Source of the DNA: Achromobacter kerstersii
GTDB lineage: Bacteria; Pseudomonadota; Gammaproteobacteria; Burkholderiales; Burkholderiaceae_B
Length of the DNA: 64,000 nt
Reading direction: 5' to 3'
Assembly: GCF_902859595.1 (NCBI RefSeq)
Contig: NZ_CADIJQ010000006.1
Coordinates: 1-64,000, forward strand
Part shown: in pieces, positions 31,957-41,666 of the stretch
Numbering within the stretch: position 1 is the first letter of the stretch
Layout: each line of letters opens with the position of its first letter
The notes under the pieces: model-generated
Database searches by the model: none
What the model was told of the DNA's origin: nothing
The model's input: the letters and a program-made list of their open reading frames with translations, nothing else
Position numbers and translations under genes: made by a program

Positions 31957-33264
31957 ATGATCTGGCTGCGCACCCTTTTCCTGGTCGCCCTGTGGGCGGT
32001 GATTTCACTACTGGCGCAATGGCTCATAGGTGATCCATTCGGCTGGATCGTGTTTTCCGCCGCGTTGGCCGCCATGCTGCTCTGGCGCAGCTGGCGCCTG
32101 ACGCTGGTTTCCCACTGGGCCAATCACCCGGACACCTCTCCTCCCGCCTCCGTCGGGCCTTGGGACGACATCCTCGCCCCGCTCTACCGCTACACCCGTG
32201 CCCGCGCCCGGGAACTGGCCGAAACCCGCGACACCATGCAAGGCATGCTGGCCGCCGCCCAGGCGCTGCCGGACGGCGCGGTCACGATGAATGAAGAATT
32301 CCAGATCGACTGGTGCAACCGCATGGCGCGCCAGCATCTGGGCCTGCGCCTGCCGGCCGACCGTGGCCACAATCTGCTGAACCTGCTGCGCGCGCCGGAA
32401 TTCGTGGAATACGCGCACCGCTCGTCCTGGCCCGACCCGATCCTGGTGCGGCTGGGCCAGCAAGGCCAGGAACGGCTGATGATGATGCAGCTGACGTCTT
32501 ACGCCAGTAATCAGCGCCTGCTCATTACCCGCGACGTCACGCAGATTGAACGCCTGGAAACCACGCGCCGCGATTTCGTGGCCAACGTCTCGCACGAGCT
32601 GCGCACGCCGCTGACCGTGCTGGCGGGCTTTCTGGAAACGCTGCGCGACATGCCGGCCGATGCCTTGCCCGAAGAACAGCGCGCGCAGTACATCGACATG
32701 ATGCATGAGCAGGCCCAGCGCATGCAGGCCATTGTCGAAGACCTGCTGACCTTGTCCACGCTGGAATCGTCGCCGGGCAGCGACCCGCGTGCAATCAACA
32801 TGAGCGCGCTGCTGCAAAAGGCGCGTCAGCAGATCGAAGCCTTGTCGGGCGGACGTCATGTGCTGGAATGGCACATCGACGAAACGCTGGACGTGCTGGG
32901 CGCCGAAACCGAGTTGACCTCTGCGCTGTCGAACCTGCTGACCAACGCCGTGCGCTACACGCCCGACGGCGGGACGATCACCGTGCGCTGGGAACGCGAG
33001 CCCGATGGCGGCGCGCGCTACAGCGTGCAGGACACCGGCATCGGCATCCCCGCCCGCCACCTGCCGCGCCTGACCGAACGTTTCTACCGCGTGGACCGCG
33101 GGCGCTCGCGCGCCGTGGGCGGCACGGGCCTGGGCCTGGCGATCACCAAGCACATCGCCATGCGCCACGATGCCGAATTGCTCATCACGAGCGAGCCCGG
33201 CAAAGGCAGCGTCTTTGCGCTGCGCTTCCCCTTCGAACGTATCGCTATCGACGAACCGGCCTGA
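31957..33264 (+). CDS. phoR: Phosphate regulon sensor kinase PhoR
   Basis: The 435-residue membrane histidine kinase has two N-terminal hydrophobic segments (about 4-24 and 28-44) without a sizeable periplasmic domain, as in E. coli PhoR. A PAS-like domain covers about 95-195. The H-box is ANVSHELRTPLT (H213), the N-box NLLTNAVRYTPDGG, and the G-boxes DTGIGIP and GGTGLGLAITKH. It forms an operon with phoB, and a long hairpin at 33277-33310 follows its stop codon. Confidence 0.93.
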   Translation: MIWLRTLFLVALWAVISLLAQWLIGDPFGWIVFSAALAAMLLWRSWRLTLVSHWANHPDTSPPASVGPWDDILAPLYRYTRARARELAETRDTMQGMLAAAQALPDGAVTMNEEFQIDWCNRMARQHLGLRLPADRGHNLLNLLRAPEFVEYAHRSSWPDPILVRLGQQGQERLMMMQLTSYASNQRLLITRDVTQIERLETTRRDFVANVSHELRTPLTVLAGFLETLRDMPADALPEEQRAQYIDMMHEQAQRMQAIVEDLLTLSTLESSPGSDPRAINMSALLQKARQQIEALSGGRHVLEWHIDETLDVLGAETELTSALSNLLTNAVRYTPDGGTITVRWEREPDGGARYSVQDTGIGIPARHLPRLTERFYRVDRGRSRAVGGTGLGLAITKHIAMRHDAELLITSEPGKGSVFALRFPFERIAIDEPA

Positions 33265-33276
33265 CCGGTTTGCTCG

Positions 33277-33310
33277 TACCACCCGCGCCGCACAGCCGGC
33301 GCGGGTGGTA
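33277..33310 (+). terminator. 14-bp perfect hairpin between phoR and the copper response regulator
   Basis: TACCACCCGCGCCG (33277-33290) pairs exactly with CGGCGCGGGTGGTA (33297-33310) across a 6-nt loop. A short AATTT follows. It begins 12 bp after the phoR stop and ends 11 bp before the next start, so it probably ends phoBR transcription and could also mask the next ribosome site. Confidence 0.6.
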
Positions 33311-33321
33311 AATTTCCGGCC

Positions 33322-34008
33322 ATGCGCATCCTGGTCATCGAAGACGAACCCAAACTGGCCGACTACCTTAAGAAGGGGCTGTCGGAACAGAGCCATATCG
33401 TGGATCTGGCGCGTGACGGCGTCGACGGTCTGCATCTGGCGCTGGAAGGCGCGTACGACCTGATCGTGCTGGACGTGATGCTGCCCGGCGTGGACGGCTT
33501 CGGCATCCTGGCATCGGTTCGCGCACAAAAAGACACCCCCATCCTGATGCTGACGGCGCGCGACGCCGTGGAAGACCGCGTGCGCGGCCTGGAAGGCGGC
33601 GCCGACGATTATCTGGTCAAGCCCTTTGCGTTTTCGGAGCTGCTGGCCCGCGTGCAGGCGCTGCTGCGCCGGGGCCGCACGCAAGAACCCACTCTGCTGC
33701 GCCTGGCCGACCTGGAGCTGGACCTGGCGCGCCGCCGCGCCCAGCGGGGCGGCCGCCGCCTGGACCTGACCGCCAAGGAATTCAACCTGCTCGCCCTGCT
33801 GCTGCGCCGCCAGGGGCAGGTGCTGTCGCGCACCACGCTGGCCGAACAGGTGTGGGACATGAATTTCGACAGCGACACCAATGTCATCGACGTCGCCGTG
33901 CGCCGCCTGCGCGGCAAGCTGGACGACCCGTTCGACGCCAAGCTGCTGCACACCGTGCGCGGCATGGGCTATGTGCTGGAGTCGCGCCCCGAGCCCAAAC
34001 CGGCATGA
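33322..34008 (+). CDS. Heavy-metal (copper) response regulator, CopR/CusR type
   Basis: This 228-residue OmpR-family regulator has a receiver domain with phospho-acceptor D51 ([14 protein letters not shown]), threonine MLTARD and lysine LVKPFAFSE, then a winged helix ([31 protein letters not shown]). That last segment, quoted in part, is typical of the CusR/CopR/PcoR group. Together with the downstream kinase and copper genes it should respond to copper or silver ions. It overlaps the kinase gene by four bases. Confidence 0.9.
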   Translation: MRILVIEDEPKLADYLKKGLSEQSHIVDLARDGVDGLHLALEGAYDLIVLDVMLPGVDGFGILASVRAQKDTPILMLTARDAVEDRVRGLEGGADDYLVKPFAFSELLARVQALLRRGRTQEPTLLRLADLELDLARRRAQRGGRRLDLTAKEFNLLALLLRRQGQVLSRTTLAEQVWDMNFDSDTNVIDVAVRRLRGKLDDPFDAKLLHTVRGMGYVLESRPEPKPA

Positions 34009-35408
34009 AGCCGCCGCGCATGCGTTCGATGCAGGCGCGGCTGACGCTGCTGTTGGGCGCCATTGCATTGCTGGTATCCAGCCTGGCCGGGGCGACGTTG
34101 TTCTGGGCGCTCAAGCGCGAAGTCGAGCGCCAGGAAATCACCGAGGTCAGCGGCAAGCTGGAATTGATCGACCACCTGATCGACATGCAGAACAGCGCCA
34201 GCGGCCTGCACGATCTGGCCGCCACGTTTGACGAGATGCGCGCCGGCCAAGGCCAGTTGGGCATCTGGATCGTGGACGCGCAGGGCCACGCCGTGTACGG
34301 CGGCCCCGCCCCTGAAACGCTGGGCACGGCTGACGACGGCAGACAAGTGGTACTGCAAACCGCCGATGGCGGGCGCATGCGCGGCTTGCGCGTGGCCATG
34401 AACGACCGCATCCTGCCGGGCGCCGAACTGACCGTGGCCGTCAGCACGCGCACCAGCTCGCAGTTTCTGTACGCCTATGGCACCGCGCTGGTGTTGATCT
34501 GCGCGCTCTGGGTGGGCGCGACCGTGGTGCTGGCCGCCTGGGCCGTGCGCCGCAGCATGGCCCCCACGCGCCGGCTGTCGGAGCAGGCCGCCCGCATCCA
34601 GCCCGACAATCTGGCGCGCCGCCTGCCGCTGGAAGACACCGACCGTGAACTGCACGACCTGGTGCGGTCCTTCAACCGTACGCTGGAACGGCTGCAATCG
34701 GCGTATCAGCAGATGGAAGGGTTCAACGCCGACGTTGCGCATGAACTGCGCACGCCGCTTGCCACGCTGATCAACGGCACGCAGGTGATGCTGTCATCCC
34801 CGCGCGACGCCGCCGAGTTGCGCGACGCGCTGGAATCCAATCTGGAAGAGCTCGAAGACCTGAAGACGCTGGTCAACGACATGCTGTTCCTGGCGCGTGC
34901 GGACCGCGGGGAACGGGCGGCGGACCTGGCGCCGGTGTCGCTCGCGGCCGAAGCCCGGCGCGTGGCGGAATACTACGAAGCCACGTTGGAAGCCCAAGGT
35001 GTGCATCTGCGCTGCGAGGGCGATGCAACGGTGGCCGCCAACCCGGGGCTGGTGCGCCGCGCCTTGGCCAATTTGATCTCCAACGCCATCAAGGCTACGC
35101 CCGCGGGGCGCGAAATCGTGCTGACGTGTTCAGCGTCGGCGGCAGGCGCGCGGGTGCAAGTGCGTAACCCCGGCACGCCCATTCCGGCCGCCGACCTGCC
35201 CCGCATCTTCGACCGCTTCTTCCGGTCTGGGCATACCCGCGCGCCGCGCAGCGAAGGGCACGGGCTGGGGCTGGCCATCGTGCGCGCCATCGCCCGCATG
35301 CATGGCGGCGATGTGGACGCGGTGTCGGATGCGTCTGGCACGGTGGTGGGCATCACGTTGCGCGGGCCGGAAACGTCCCCGCGCCCCCCGAACATTACAA
35401 AACCGTAA
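34005..35408 (+). CDS. Heavy-metal sensor histidine kinase, CopS/CusS type
   Basis: The 467-residue inner-membrane kinase starts at an ATGA overlap with the regulator gene ([17 protein letters not shown]); a longer frame from 33852 is an artefact of the neighbouring gene. It has a first membrane helix at about 10-30, a periplasmic sensor loop to about 155, a second helix ([20 protein letters not shown]), a HAMP domain, H-box [13 protein letters not shown]-box [11 protein letters not shown] and G-box [11 protein letters not shown]. It would sense periplasmic copper. Its last codons contain a candidate operator for the following copper genes. Confidence 0.9.
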   Translation: MKPPRMRSMQARLTLLLGAIALLVSSLAGATLFWALKREVERQEITEVSGKLELIDHLIDMQNSASGLHDLAATFDEMRAGQGQLGIWIVDAQGHAVYGGPAPETLGTADDGRQVVLQTADGGRMRGLRVAMNDRILPGAELTVAVSTRTSSQFLYAYGTALVLICALWVGATVVLAAWAVRRSMAPTRRLSEQAARIQPDNLARRLPLEDTDRELHDLVRSFNRTLERLQSAYQQMEGFNADVAHELRTPLATLINGTQVMLSSPRDAAELRDALESNLEELEDLKTLVNDMLFLARADRGERAADLAPVSLAAEARRVAEYYEATLEAQGVHLRCEGDATVAANPGLVRRALANLISNAIKATPAGREIVLTCSASAAGARVQVRNPGTPIPAADLPRIFDRFFRSGHTRAPRSEGHGLGLAIVRAIARMHGGDVDAVSDASGTVVGITLRGPETSPRPPNITKP

Positions 35409-35409
35409 T
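35394..35409. promoter_or_regulatory. Candidate copper-regulator operator
   Basis: ATTAC (35394-35398) and GTAAT (35405-35409) form an inverted repeat spaced by 6 bp, similar in form to boxes bound by copper/zinc response regulators of the CopR/CzcR group. It overlaps the kinase stop codon and lies 70 bp upstream of the cupredoxin start. Confidence 0.45.
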
Positions 35410-35478
35410 CCAGGCGACAGAATCGGGTCACCCCGGCTTTCCTACAGTGTCATCACGGTCACTCCTGTAAGGATTTTC

Positions 35479-35976
35479 GTGAAAGACGCTCTGATTCGCC
35501 TTAGCCAGGCTGCTGCCCTGGCCCTGCTGTTCACCGGCGCCGCGCAAGCCGCAGGCGGCCACGATGGCCACAACATGCCGTCCATGGCCATGCCGGCCGC
35601 AACGGCCCCGATCGGCAAGCCGGGCGACGCCGCCCGCGCCACGCGCACCATCAATATCGACATGAACGACGCCATGCGTTTCACGCCCGACCGCATCGAG
35701 GTCAAGGCCGGTGAGACCGTGCGCATCACGGTGCGCAATGTCGGCAAGATTCGGCACGAGCTGGTGCTGGGCACCGACGCCGATCTGAAAGCGCACTACG
35801 ACATGATGATGAAGGACCCCGGCATGCGCCACGAGGAAGCCAACGCGGTGTCGCTGGAGGCGGGCAAGTCCGGGCAGATCGTCTGGCGCTTCGACAAGGC
35901 GGGTACGGTGTCTTTCGGCTGCCTGGAACCCGGCCATTACTCGGCCGGCATGAAGGGAGCCGTGTCGGTGCTTTGA
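35479..35976 (+). CDS. Periplasmic type-1 cupredoxin (copper resistance)
   Basis: This 165-residue secreted protein has a signal peptide ending near GAAQAAGG, a His/Met-rich N-terminal stretch (GGHDGHNMPSMAMP) and a plastocyanin-like domain. The predicted copper ligands are H93 (KIRHELV), C148, H153 and M158 (CLEPGHYSAGM). The start is GTG at 35479, preceded by GTAAGGA at a good distance; an ATG in frame at 35302 lies inside the kinase gene. It is likely an electron carrier or copper buffer for the CopA oxidase encoded 19 bp downstream. Confidence 0.9.
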   Translation: MKDALIRLSQAAALALLFTGAAQAAGGHDGHNMPSMAMPAATAPIGKPGDAARATRTINIDMNDAMRFTPDRIEVKAGETVRITVRNVGKIRHELVLGTDADLKAHYDMMMKDPGMRHEEANAVSLEAGKSGQIVWRFDKAGTVSFGCLEPGHYSAGMKGAVSVL

Positions 35977-35995
35977 CGCCCGGCACAGACTTCCC

Positions 35996-37819
35996 ATGCG
36001 CACACTTCCCCCTCTTGCCCGCCGGCGATTCGTGCAGGGCTTGGCGGCCGGCGGCGCGCTGGCGGCGCTTGGCGGCTGGCGCGCGGCGCTGGCGCAATCG
36101 CCGTCGCTGTCCCCGCTGCAGTCGCCATCGCACCCTGCCTCCGCCACCGAATTACGTGGCACCGAGTTTCATCTTGAAATCGGCGAAACGCCGGTCAACT
36201 TCACGGGCGCGGCCCGCATCGGCACCACCGTCAACGGCCAGTTGCCCGCACCCATCCTGCGCTGGCGCGAAGGCGACACGGTGACGCTGCACGTCACCAA
36301 CCGGTTGCGCGAGCAAACGTCCATTCATTGGCACGGCATTTTGCTGCCGTCGAACATGGATGGCGTGCCGGGCCTGAGCTTTGACGGCATCGACCCGGGC
36401 CAGACCTTCACCTACCGTTTCGACGTGCGCCAAAGCGGCACGTATTGGTATCACAGCCATTCGGGCTTTCAGGAACAGACGGGCCTGTACGGCGCCATCG
36501 TCATCGACCCGCGCCGCCGCGACCCCATCGCGTCCGACCGCGACTACACCGTGCTGCTGTCCGACTGGACAGACGAAGATCCGATGCGGCTTTTCAACAA
36601 GCTGAAGGTGATGCCCGACTACTACAACGGCATTCAGCCCAGCGTGCAAAGCCTGCGCGCCGACGCGGACGGCCGTGGCTGGCGCGCTGCGCTGTCTGAA
36701 CGCCTGATGTGGGAACAGATGCGCATGAACCCGTCGGACCTGGCGGATGTGTCGGGCGCGACCTACACCTTCCTGACCAATGGCGCGACGCCCGCGGGCA
36801 ACTGGACCGGGCTGTTCACGCCGGGCGAACGCATCCGCCTGCGCTTCATCAACGGCTCGGCGATGACGTACTTCGACGTGCGTATTCCAGGTTTGAAGAT
36901 GACGGTGGTGGCGGCGGACGGGCAGGATGTGCGCCCGGTGGACGTGGAAGAGTTCCGCATCGGCGTGGCGGAAACGTATGACGTGATCGTCGAGCCGCAA
37001 GACGACCGCGCCTACACGATCTTCTCGCAGGCCATGGACCGTTCCGGCTACGCCCGCGCCACGCTGGCCCCACGCGCCGGCATGCAGGCAGACGTGCCGG
37101 CGCTGGACCGCGTGCAGCTGCTGGGCATGATGGATATGGGCATGGCGCACGACATGGGCGGTGGAGACCATGCCGGTGCGGGCGCGGCTGCCAATGCAGG
37201 GGCAGACGCAGAAGCAGCCGCGATGGACCACAGCGCCATGCCCGGCATGGACCATGGCATGCAGCACGGTTCCGGCGCTGGCCAGGGCGGCATGGTCGAA
37301 GTGAAGCATCCCTACCCCGCCGAGCGCGGCGTGGGCAATTCGATGCTGCCCGACGTGGTGTCAACGCGTCTGGACGATCCGGGCGTGGGCTTGCGCGACA
37401 ACGGCCGCCGCGTGCTCACATACGCCGACCTGCATTCCATCCGCGAACCCGCCGACAACCGCGCGCCCTCGCGCGAGATCGAACTGCATCTGACGGGCAA
37501 CATGGAACGCTACATGTGGTCGTTCAATGGCGTGAAGTTCTCGGACGCGAAACCCATCGTGCTGCGCTACGGCGAGCGCGTGCGCTTCGTGCTGGTCAAC
37601 GACACGATGATGACGCACCCCATCCATCTGCACGGCCTGTGGAGCGACCTGGAATCGCCCGACGGCGCGTTCCAGGTGCGCAAGCACACGATCACGCTCA
37701 ACCCGGCGCAGCGGCTGAGCTACCGCGTCAGCGCCGATGCGCGCGGGCATTGGGCCTACCACTGCCACCTGCTGTATCACATGGAGGCCGGCATGTTCAG
37801 AGCGGTCGTGGTGGAGTAA
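35996..37819 (+). CDS. copA: Copper-resistance multicopper oxidase CopA
   Basis: The 607-residue periplasmic oxidase detoxifies Cu(I). A twin-arginine signal (RRRFVQGLAAGG, residues 9-20) indicates folded export. Copper sites are visible as HWHG (H111, H113), YWYHSHSG (H153, H155), THPIHLHGLW near 541, and the C-terminal HCHLLYHMEAGM (589-600). A methionine/histidine-rich insert at about 375-430 (MDMGMAHDMGGGDH and MDHSAMPGMDHGMQH) binds additional copper, as in Pseudomonas CopA and E. coli PcoA. It is followed by copB after 3 bp. Confidence 0.95.
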   Translation: MRTLPPLARRRFVQGLAAGGALAALGGWRAALAQSPSLSPLQSPSHPASATELRGTEFHLEIGETPVNFTGAARIGTTVNGQLPAPILRWREGDTVTLHVTNRLREQTSIHWHGILLPSNMDGVPGLSFDGIDPGQTFTYRFDVRQSGTYWYHSHSGFQEQTGLYGAIVIDPRRRDPIASDRDYTVLLSDWTDEDPMRLFNKLKVMPDYYNGIQPSVQSLRADADGRGWRAALSERLMWEQMRMNPSDLADVSGATYTFLTNGATPAGNWTGLFTPGERIRLRFINGSAMTYFDVRIPGLKMTVVAADGQDVRPVDVEEFRIGVAETYDVIVEPQDDRAYTIFSQAMDRSGYARATLAPRAGMQADVPALDRVQLLGMMDMGMAHDMGGGDHAGAGAAANAGADAEAAAMDHSAMPGMDHGMQHGSGAGQGGMVEVKHPYPAERGVGNSMLPDVVSTRLDDPGVGLRDNGRRVLTYADLHSIREPADNRAPSREIELHLTGNMERYMWSFNGVKFSDAKPIVLRYGERVRFVLVNDTMMTHPIHLHGLWSDLESPDGAFQVRKHTITLNPAQRLSYRVSADARGHWAYHCHLLYHMEAGMFRAVVVE

Positions 37820-37822
37820 CCG

Positions 37823-38749
37823 ATGACGCCTAAGACAAAACGATTGGGCGCCTGCGCCCTGGCGATGATGCTGGTTGCTGCGGGCGCGCACGCGCAAACC
37901 GCAGCGACCGATCACGGCGCGATGGACCATGCCAGCATGCCGGGCATGGATCACGGCGCGACGCGTCCGGCGCCAGCCGCCATAGACCATGCCAGCATGG
38001 GTCACGGCGACGCCGCAGCATCGAATGCGCCGCCCCCCATCGGCAGCCTGCCGTCCAGCGATGGCGCGGGCGATCGCAGCTACGACAGCTACGGTATCCA
38101 TCCGCACATGATGGACAACGACCCCACGTGGCAAGTGCTGTTCGACAAGTTCGGCATGTCGCGCAACCGCGATGGGCAGAATACGCTGGATTGGGACGGC
38201 CGCTTCTGGTTCGGCACGGCCACCGACCGGCTGGTCGTCAAGAGCGAAGGCGAACGCGAAAACGGTGGCGGCTCGGACGGAAAGGTTGAAGCGTTCTGGA
38301 GCCACGCGGTCTCGCCCTTCTGGGACCTGCAACTGGGTGCACGCCGCGACATCGGCACGGGCCCCAAGCGCAACTGGGCCGCCATTGGCATTGAAGGCGT
38401 CCTGCCGTACAACATCGAACTGGAGACGACCGGCTATGTGGGTTCGTCGGGCCGCACGGCGCTGGCGCTGAAGGCCGAGTACGACCTGCTGCTGACGCAA
38501 CGGCTGATCTTCACGCCGGAACTCGAAGCCAGCCTGTACGGAAAATCCGACCCCGAACGCGGGATCGGGTCGGGGCTGTCGACGGGCTCACTGTCGTTGC
38601 GGCTGCGTTATGAAATCACGCGGGAATTCGCGCCCTACATCGGCGTATCCTTTGAGCGAAAGTTTGGCCAGACGGCAAGCTACGCCTCGGACGCTGGGGC
38701 AAGCCGCTCGCAGACGGCCGTAATGGCCGGTGTGCGGTTCTGGTTTTGA
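37823..38749 (+). CDS. copB: Copper-resistance outer-membrane protein CopB
   Basis: The 308-residue protein has a signal peptide (about 1-24), a Met/His-rich stretch with repeated MDHASMPGMDHGA and similar units (about 28-65), and a C-terminal CopB/PcoB beta-barrel domain starting at about DPTWQVLFDKFGMSRN and ending in a terminal aromatic (AGVRFWF). It acts in the outer membrane together with CopA, by copper binding or passage. It is directly downstream of copA. Confidence 0.93.
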   Translation: MTPKTKRLGACALAMMLVAAGAHAQTAATDHGAMDHASMPGMDHGATRPAPAAIDHASMGHGDAAASNAPPPIGSLPSSDGAGDRSYDSYGIHPHMMDNDPTWQVLFDKFGMSRNRDGQNTLDWDGRFWFGTATDRLVVKSEGERENGGGSDGKVEAFWSHAVSPFWDLQLGARRDIGTGPKRNWAAIGIEGVLPYNIELETTGYVGSSGRTALALKAEYDLLLTQRLIFTPELEASLYGKSDPERGIGSGLSTGSLSLRLRYEITREFAPYIGVSFERKFGQTASYASDAGASRSQTAVMAGVRFWF

Positions 38750-38787
38750 CACCCCCCGCCTTTTCGACATTTACCCTACGGAGCATC

Positions 38788-39258
38788 ATGAACGCATCCC
38801 GAGTTACGCGCCGCCTGGTTATTGCCGCGGCGCTGTTCACCCCGCTATTCGCCCCCGCGATCACGGCGGCGCAAACGCCCGTCAAGGTTGAAGTCTGGAA
38901 GACGCCCACCTGCGGCTGTTGCGAAGACTGGGTCAAGCACATGCGTGACAACGGCTTCACCGTGACCACGCACGATGTGCAAGACACCGGCCCGATCCGC
39001 CGCAACGCGGGCATGGCGGACTACGGTTCCTGCCACACCGCCATGGTTGACAGCTACGCGGTCGAAGGCCATGTGCCGGCCAGCGATGTGCGGCGTCTGC
39101 TGCTTGAAAAGCCCGACGCAGCGGGCCTGGCCGCCCCCGGCATGCCGCTGGGTTCGCCCGGCATGGACGGCCCGGAGTACGGCGGCCGCAAGACGCCGCA
39201 CGACGTGGTGCTGGTCGACAAGCAGGGCGGCGCCAAGGTGTTCCAGGCGTATCGCTAG
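38788..39258 (+). CDS. DUF411 metal-binding periplasmic protein
   Basis: This 156-residue exported protein has a signal peptide ending near ITAAQTP and the DUF411 hallmark CGCC (C42, C44, C45 in KTPTCGCCEDWVKHM), with a second conserved region GSCHTAMVDSYAVEGHVPA. Proteins of this family accompany copper and silver resistance genes, and some bind copper. The start at 38788 has GGAG upstream; a start at 38746 adds 14 residues. It is the last gene of the copper block. Confidence 0.88.
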   Translation: MNASRVTRRLVIAAALFTPLFAPAITAAQTPVKVEVWKTPTCGCCEDWVKHMRDNGFTVTTHDVQDTGPIRRNAGMADYGSCHTAMVDSYAVEGHVPASDVRRLLLEKPDAAGLAAPGMPLGSPGMDGPEYGGRKTPHDVVLVDKQGGAKVFQAYR

Positions 39259-39381
39259 GGCGCGGGGGTGGGAAAGCCGTTGAAACAATTCATCCACACC
39301 GTCTCAATGGCTACTCCTTGCACTGCAGCAAAAATGCGCCACAATAAATAACACGCATTCCTCACCCACCCCCTGGCAGTC

Positions 39382-40578
39382 ATGGCAAAAATCGTCCTGT
39401 TCGAGAACATCCACCCGAGTGCCCGCGCGGTCTTCGAAGCCGCCGGCTACACCGATATCGTCACGCACGCCGCGGCCCTGCCGCCGGCGCAGATGCACGA
39501 CGCCCTGCGTGGCGTGCACGTGGCGGGGATTCGTTCTCGCACGCACCTGGATGCCGCCTTGCTGGCCAGCCCCGACCTGCGCGTCGTGGGCTGCTTCTGC
39601 ATCGGCACCAACCAGGTCGACCTGGATTCGGCCATGCAGCGCGGCATTCCCGTGTTCAACGCGCCCTTCTCCAACACCCGTTCCGTCGCCGAACTGGTGC
39701 TGGGCGAAGCCATCCTGCTGCTGCGCCGGATTCCGGAAAAGAACGCCCGCGTGCATCTGGGCCACTGGGACAAGAGCGCGTCAGGCGCGTTTGAAACGCG
39801 CGGCAAGACGCTGGGCATCGTGGGCTACGGCAACATCGGCTCGCAGATCAGCACGCTGGCCGAAGGCTTGGGCATGCGCGTCATCTATCACGACGTGGAA
39901 GCCAAGCTGCCGCTGGGCAACGCGCGTCCGGCCGGAACGCTGAACGACCTGCTGGAGCAGGCCGACGTGGTGACGCTGCACGTGCCGGGCGGCAAGTCCA
40001 CCGAAAACATCATGAACGCAGAGACCATCGCGCGCATGCGGCGCGGGGCCATCCTGATCAACGCGTCGCGCGGCACCGTGGTCGACATCGACGCGCTGCA
40101 CGCCGCGCTGAAGTCCGGCCACCTGGCGGGCGCTGCGCTGGATGTATTCCCGACTGAACCCAAGGGCGCGGACGAGCCGCTGGCAAGCCCGCTGATCGGC
40201 CTGCCCAACGTCATCCTGACCCCGCACATTGGCGGCAGCACGCAGGAATCGCAAGAGAACATCGGCCGCGAAGTGGCCGAGAAGCTGGTGCGCTTCATGC
40301 AGGCCGGCACGACCAAGGGCGCGGTCAACTTCCCCGAACTGCCGTATCTGGAACCGGCGGGCGCCACCCGTATCCTGCACGTGCACCGCAACGCCCCGGG
40401 CGCGCTGGGCACGCTGGACAACCTGATGGCGCAACACGGTTTGAACATCGTCAGCCAGACGCTGCAAACCAAGGGCCAGATCGGTTATGTGATTACGGAC
40501 GTGGAAGGCCAGGTGGATGACGTGGTGATGTCCACGCTGCGCAGCCACCCGATCACGGTGCGTTGCGACCGGCTGTAA
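39382..40578 (+). CDS. serA: D-3-phosphoglycerate dehydrogenase SerA
   Basis: SerA catalyses the first step of serine synthesis, oxidising 3-phosphoglycerate with NAD. The 398-residue protein is the E. coli-like form. It has the substrate domain with GCFCIGTNQVDL, the Rossmann motif GIVGYGNIGSQIS, the catalytic arginine in NASRGTVVDIDAL and the histidine in LTPHIGGSTQESQ. A C-terminal ACT domain (about 325-398) gives serine feedback control. The gene is monocistronic and converges on the LysR gene. Confidence 0.95.
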   Translation: MAKIVLFENIHPSARAVFEAAGYTDIVTHAAALPPAQMHDALRGVHVAGIRSRTHLDAALLASPDLRVVGCFCIGTNQVDLDSAMQRGIPVFNAPFSNTRSVAELVLGEAILLLRRIPEKNARVHLGHWDKSASGAFETRGKTLGIVGYGNIGSQISTLAEGLGMRVIYHDVEAKLPLGNARPAGTLNDLLEQADVVTLHVPGGKSTENIMNAETIARMRRGAILINASRGTVVDIDALHAALKSGHLAGAALDVFPTEPKGADEPLASPLIGLPNVILTPHIGGSTQESQENIGREVAEKLVRFMQAGTTKGAVNFPELPYLEPAGATRILHVHRNAPGALGTLDNLMAQHGLNIVSQTLQTKGQIGYVITDVEGQVDDVVMSTLRSHPITVRCDRL

Positions 40579-40646
40579 ACCGGGCGAGGTTGATCGCTTG
40601 ATTGCGGATGGCGTTGTGGCTGAATTTGCCATGACGCCATTCTTGT

Positions 40647-41519
40647 TTATGGCACGCCTTCACCGGCTGCCGCCACCAGGCATTCCGCCATCTTTTCCCG
40701 CACGCTGCCCGCGTCGAATGGCAGCCGGCCGATGATGCCGATGTCGCGGTGAAACGCCTGGTCGCCCAACGGCACCAGGCGCAAGCCCGTCATGTCCAGC
40801 CCGCGCAGGCGCGGCAACAGCGCCACCCCCAGCCCGTGGCGCACCAGGTTGGCGATGGCTTCAATTTCATCGAGCTCCACCGCTTCGTGCACATTCAAGC
40901 GGTGCTTCTTCAAGAAAATATCCACCACCCGCCCGCCGAATGACGCCCGGTCATAGCGGATGAAGGGCTGCGTCGCCAGCACGTCGCGCCAAGGCGCGGC
41001 CGGCATGGATTCCGGCATGGCCAGCACCACGGGTTCGCTTAACAGCGGCTGCCAGCCCAGCTCCGGCGGCAGCGTGAAAGGCGGGCGGATCAGCACGGCC
41101 ATGTCCACTTCGCCCGCGTCCACCTGACCCAGCAGCGACAGCGACACCCCCGGCACAATCCGCACCCGCACATCGGGATACACCGCGCGAAAGCGGCCCA
41201 GCGCATCCACCAGCAGGCCTTGCTGCACCGAGGCGATTGCGCCAATGCGCAACGAACCGCTGACATGCCCCGCCCCGGCCGTGGTGACCATGCGTTCAGC
41301 CATGGCGACCAATTCTTCGGCCTGCGGCAGCATCTCTCGGCCGTGCGCGTTCAACACCGCGGCGCGCGCGCTGCGGTCGAACAATTCCACGCCCAGGTAT
41401 TCCTCCAGGCGCTTGATTTGCGCGCTGACCGCCGACTGCGTCAGCCCAAGATGCGTGCCCGCCCCGGTAAAGGTGCCGTCACGGGCCACGGCGATGAAGG
41501 TTTTGAACTCTTTGATCAC
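40647..41519 (-). CDS. LysR family transcriptional regulator
   Basis: The regulator has about 290 residues, an N-terminal helix-turn-helix (FIAVARDGTFTGAGTHLGLTQSAVSAQIKRLE, typical LysR; quoted motif GLTQSAVSAQIKRLE) and a C-terminal type-2 periplasmic-binding-like effector domain. No ATG is available at the conserved N terminus. The GTG at 41519 gives a standard MIKEFKTF start, and TTG codons at 41525 and 41564 are alternatives. It is divergent from the VOC-pxpBCA genes across an AT-rich gap and is their likely regulator. Confidence 0.87.
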   Translation of the reverse strand: MIKEFKTFIAVARDGTFTGAGTHLGLTQSAVSAQIKRLEEYLGVELFDRSARAAVLNAHGREMLPQAEELVAMAERMVTTAGAGHVSGSLRIGAIASVQQGLLVDALGRFRAVYPDVRVRIVPGVSLSLLGQVDAGEVDMAVLIRPPFTLPPELGWQPLLSEPVVLAMPESMPAAPWRDVLATQPFIRYDRASFGGRVVDIFLKKHRLNVHEAVELDEIEAIANLVRHGLGVALLPRLRGLDMTGLRLVPLGDQAFHRDIGIIGRLPFDAGSVREKMAECLVAAAGEGVP

Positions 41520-41666
41520 GATCAATATTTTTGATGCTAAGACACAAAAAATATCGTTTTTCAATCAAAAAAACAATACCTAAACTAGGGGCTGGTGCTA
41601 GCGCTGTTTTGCACCCGCGGCAGCCCGCATGCCGATCACCCTCTTTTGAATGACCCGGAAATTCTC

